Source: JAICYJ01 sp036263035
GTDB lineage: Bacteria > Actinomycetota > Thermoleophilia > Gaiellales > JAICJC01
Reading direction: 5' to 3'
Length of the DNA stretch: 7,792 nt
Assembly (NCBI GenBank): GCA_036263035.1
Contig: DATAHR010000206.1
Location: forward strand, 1 to 7,792
Below, one piece after another: positions 5,747 to 7,792 of the stretch. Below the pieces are notes generated by a model. That model was not told the DNA's origin. It did no database searches and worked only from the letters and a program-made list of their open reading frames with translations. A program made the translations under genes and the position numbers. Every line of letters starts with the position of its first letter. Position 1 is the stretch's first letter.

Positions 5747-5781
5747 CACATCCTCCGCCGGGTGGTGCGCATGCCGCGACA

Positions 5782-5796
5782 CCCGGGGCGGCCGGG
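5782..5796 (-). terminator. Short GC hairpin after the M1 peptidase gene
   Basis: CCCGG (5782-5786) and CCGGG (5792-5796) form a 5-bp stem with a 5-nt loop, beginning one base past the stop codon of the peptidase gene on the minus strand. There is no T tract. It may mark the end of the rhodanese-peptidase transcript, but such short stems are common in GC-rich DNA. Confidence 0.25.
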
Positions 5797-5797
5797 C

Positions 5798-7156
5798 TCA
5801 GCGCACGCCGTAGCGGGCGAACTGCTCGCGCGCCTGGGGGAACACGGTCGAGAAGGCGGCGATCAGATCACGGTTGGTCGCGATCCGGTAGGCGTTGCGG
5901 GCGGCGTAGCGCCGAAGCGCGCACTCGATCCTGCCGGTGCTCCCAAGCGACTGCAGCGCCTGCACGCCCTGGCCGTAGACGCCGGCGAAGTACTCCTTCT
6001 CACGGCGGTCCCAGAACGTCATCGGCTCACCGAGGCGACCGCCCACGTCCGACGGGACGGGAACGTTCGCGAACACGGGCATGTCGTCGCTGGTCTCGGC
6101 ACCCGCCCAGCTGGCAAGGCCCTCATCGAGCCAGGGGTCGCGGGCCTGGTTGTTGCCGACCAGCGAGTAGAACCACTGGTGCGCGACCTCGTGGGCGGTG
6201 AGCAGATGGTTGCGGTCGGGGCCCTGGAAGATCATGTTGGGATACTCGATGCCCTCCTCGACCAGGTCCGGGCCGTAGGCGACGGTCAGCGTCCGCCAGG
6301 GATATGGGCCGTACCGCCGCGACAGGTGCTCGAGCGCGAACTGCGCCTCGTCGGCTGCTCCCTGCGCGTCGACCGGCACGCCGGGGCTGATGGCCACCGT
6401 CAGATCGACCGGGGCGGGGGCGTGGACGACGCGGCGGACGTAGGAGAAGTCGCCGGTGGCAACGGCGAAGTCCCGCACCGCCCCGGCCTTCCAGTGGTGC
6501 GGGCCCACCTGCACGCCGGTGGCGACGACGCCGAGGCCCGCCGGCGCATCGATCGTCACGTCGAAGTCCGCCGCCGGTGACGTCGAGGCCTCGGACGGGA
6601 TCCGCGTGGGCGGGTCGAGCGCCCAGCCCGAGCCGGGCACCCAGGGCAGGATCGGGAAGAACGAGCCGAGCCGGATGGATGTGCCGTGCTGCGAGATCCG
6701 GTCCTTCAGCCGCTGGGGCAGCGTGACTGTGAAGGGAACCGTCACGGTGGCCGTGCCGCCGGCCGCCACCGGCCGGGAGATGACGAGGGTGGTGGGGTTC
6801 GCCAGCTTCGCGGGCGCCGGCCGCCCGTTCACGTCCACCGCGCCGGTGGTGATGCCCCCGCCGCTCGACTTCGGCACCGGGCTGTTCGCCCACAGGCGAA
6901 AGACGATCGTGCGGGTGGGGATGTCCGGCGTGAAGGCGACGCGAACCGTGCCGGTGACCGCGTGCGCGGGCGGATCGATCTTCAGGTGCAGGGTGTAGCG
7001 GGGCCGGTGCGGATCGGGAGCCGGGTACGCAGCGGCAGGGCAGGGTGCAGGGGTCGGCAGATCGGCGGTCTGCGGGGCGGAGGAGCCGAACCCGCAGCCG
7101 GACGCGATGCCGGCGAGGGCAAGCAGCAGCGATGCGAGTGAGAGGCGCAGCACCAC
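5798..7156 (-). CDS. M1-family (aminopeptidase-N-like) zinc metallopeptidase, predicted lipoprotein
   Basis: This protein of about 452 residues begins with a short signal peptide ending in a lipobox-like IASGC, making Cys21 the likely lipidation site, so it should be anchored outside the cytoplasmic membrane. An N-terminal all-beta domain (about 50-240: YTLHLKIDPPAHAVTGTVRVAF, then FRLWANSP) resembles the M1 N-domain. The catalytic domain has H322-E-V-A-H326 and, exactly 18 residues later, E345 (WLDEGLASW): the HEXXH-x18-E zinc site. GIEYPN (302-307) stands where classical members have GAMEN, and VYGQGVQAL (393-401) looks like the region of the catalytic tyrosine. It is much shorter than full aminopeptidase N, lacking the C-terminal helical domain, as is common in bacterial M1-like lipoproteins. 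The start is the GTG at 7156 or the adjacent one at 7153; neither has a clear Shine-Dalgarno site. It follows the rhodanese gene by 43 nt and is probably co-transcribed. The substrate is unknown. Confidence 0.88.
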   Translation of the reverse strand: MVLRLSLASLLLALAGIASGCGFGSSAPQTADLPTPAPCPAAAYPAPDPHRPRYTLHLKIDPPAHAVTGTVRVAFTPDIPTRTIVFRLWANSPVPKSSGGGITTGAVDVNGRPAPAKLANPTTLVISRPVAAGGTATVTVPFTVTLPQRLKDRISQHGTSIRLGSFFPILPWVPGSGWALDPPTRIPSEASTSPAADFDVTIDAPAGLGVVATGVQVGPHHWKAGAVRDFAVATGDFSYVRRVVHAPAPVDLTVAISPGVPVDAQGAADEAQFALEHLSRRYGPYPWRTLTVAYGPDLVEEGIEYPNMIFQGPDRNHLLTAHEVAHQWFYSLVGNNQARDPWLDEGLASWAGAETSDDMPVFANVPVPSDVGGRLGEPMTFWDRREKEYFAGVYGQGVQALQSLGSTGRIECALRRYAARNAYRIATNRDLIAAFSTVFPQAREQFARYGVR

Positions 7157-7199
7157 GATCTGATCGGCACAAGAGCGGTCGTTCAGTAGGACGCCGCGC

Positions 7200-7792
7200 T
7201 CAGCCGCCGGTTTGCACCGGGGTGTCGTCGCGGCTGCCCCACTCGTTCCACGAGCCGTCATAGAGGACGGGACGCGGCCCGCCGGCGAGCTCGATGGCGG
7301 TGGCCACGGCGGTCGCGGAGACGGCGCCGTTGCAGTAGGCGACCGCGCGCCGCGAGAGATCGACGCCGTAGCCCTCCAGCAGCGCGCGCAGGTCGGCGGC
7401 TGGGAGGAACCTGCCGTCGGCGGCGAGCAGCGAGCGGTACGGCACGTTGAGCGCGCCGGGGATGTGCCCGCCGCGGCGGGCATGGGACTCCTCGCCGGTG
7501 TACTCCGCCCGTTTCCGCGCGTCGAGCACCTGCGCGCCGGCCGCGAGCGCCGCCTCGAGCCCGGCGCGGTCGATCAGGCCGTCCTGCGCGGGCGGAACGG
7601 GATGCGGCGGCTGCGCCGGCCTCGGCCGCTCGATTCCGCCGTCCAGCGGCCGGCCGTCGTCCGTCCACGCGGCGAGCCCGCCGTCGAGGAGGTGGGCGGC
7701 GGCGTGGCCGTAGCTCCGGAGCACCCAGACGATGCGGCCGGCCAGGACGTTGAAGTACTCGTCGTAGGCGACGACCACCGTGTCGCCGCCGA
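7200..7792 (-). CDS. Two-domain rhodanese-type sulfurtransferase, C-terminal part
   Basis: The gene runs off the right edge; 197 full codons are visible. The first residues (GGDTVVVAYDEYFNVLAGRI..., then LRSYGHAAAHLLDGGLAAW) are the end of a first rhodanese domain, and VLDARKRAEYTGEESHARRGGHIPGALNVPY begins the second. The active-site loop is YCNGAVSAT, whose cysteine would carry the persulfide. The C-terminal SWNEWGS is the characteristic ending of thiosulfate or 3-mercaptopyruvate sulfurtransferases. Loop composition separates these activities only weakly: CNGAVS is nearer the mercaptopyruvate-type CxxGVT than the CRKGVT of classical rhodanese, but I would not choose between them. The protein is cytoplasmic. 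The M1 peptidase follows 43 nt downstream in the same direction; a functional link between the two is not evident. The start codon is outside the window. Confidence 0.9.
   Translation of the reverse strand, partial: GGDTVVVAYDEYFNVLAGRIVWVLRSYGHAAAHLLDGGLAAWTDDGRPLDGGIERPRPAQPPHPVPPAQDGLIDRAGLEAALAAGAQVLDARKRAEYTGEESHARRGGHIPGALNVPYRSLLAADGRFLPAADLRALLEGYGVDLSRRAVAYCNGAVSATAVATAIELAGGPRPVLYDGSWNEWGSRDDTPVQTGG

Noticed and set aside
5647..5772. N-terminal extension of the ligase to an ATG at 5772
   Set aside because: The added 42 residues are Arg/Cys-rich and unlike the family, and a near-ideal ribosome site points to the GTG at 5646.
3169..6201. A 1010-codon open frame on the plus strand
   Set aside because: It runs antisense across mgsA, the ligase and part of the M1 gene, including two intergenic gaps. 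Its translation is a low-complexity His/Leu/Val/Arg/Ala-rich mix with no family motifs, as expected for an antisense frame of GC-rich codons.
1..7792. CRISPR arrays, tRNA or rRNA genes, transposase or integrase genes
   Set aside because: I saw no regularly spaced repeats, no tRNA or rRNA-like segments and no transposase motifs. The only repeat-like element is the palindrome at 305-337.

Overview
This is a high-GC window from what looks like an actinobacterial chromosome. I lean towards a soil lineage such as Thermoleophilia, but this is inference from base composition and gene content only; there is no rRNA or other marker to settle it. All recognisable intact genes lie on the minus strand. 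Reading in the direction of transcription (right to left) they fall into two blocks, and a broken plus-strand gene converges on them from the left edge.

Block 1 (7792 to 5798): the C-terminal part of a two-domain rhodanese-type sulfurtransferase, cut by the window edge, followed 43 nt later by a secreted, lipobox-bearing M1-family zinc metallopeptidase. Block 2 (5646 to 453): a glutamine-synthetase-fold ligase of the gamma-glutamylmethylamide synthetase type. It is followed by three separately encoded pieces of a glutamate-synthase-like enzyme: a class II glutamine amidotransferase, a GXGXG beta-helix subunit and an FMN/Fe-S subunit. A small, very acidic protein that I cannot assign comes last. 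The last four genes are tightly packed (13-nt overlap, 15-nt gap, 2-nt gap) and are surely one transcript. The ligase is separated from them by 204 nt that hold a perfect 12-bp hairpin and a possible second promoter.

The ligase plus MgsABC set matches the first half of the N-methylglutamate pathway. In that pathway methylamine and glutamate give gamma-glutamylmethylamide, and the MgsABC enzyme then forms N-methylglutamate. The dehydrogenase that would finish the pathway (MgdABCD) is not in this window, so the true amine substrate and the fate of the product are open.

The left edge (2 to 308, plus strand) holds a decayed class I amidotransferase-type gamma-glutamyl hydrolase (peptidase C26, PuuD-like). 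It carries a one-base frameshift, has lost its middle including the expected catalytic cysteine region, and appears to end inside a 33-bp palindrome. A gamma-glutamyl-amide hydrolase beside a gamma-glutamyl-amide ligase is functionally suggestive, so its loss may have changed the pathway. The convergent gap (309 to 452) is filled with three successive inverted repeats.
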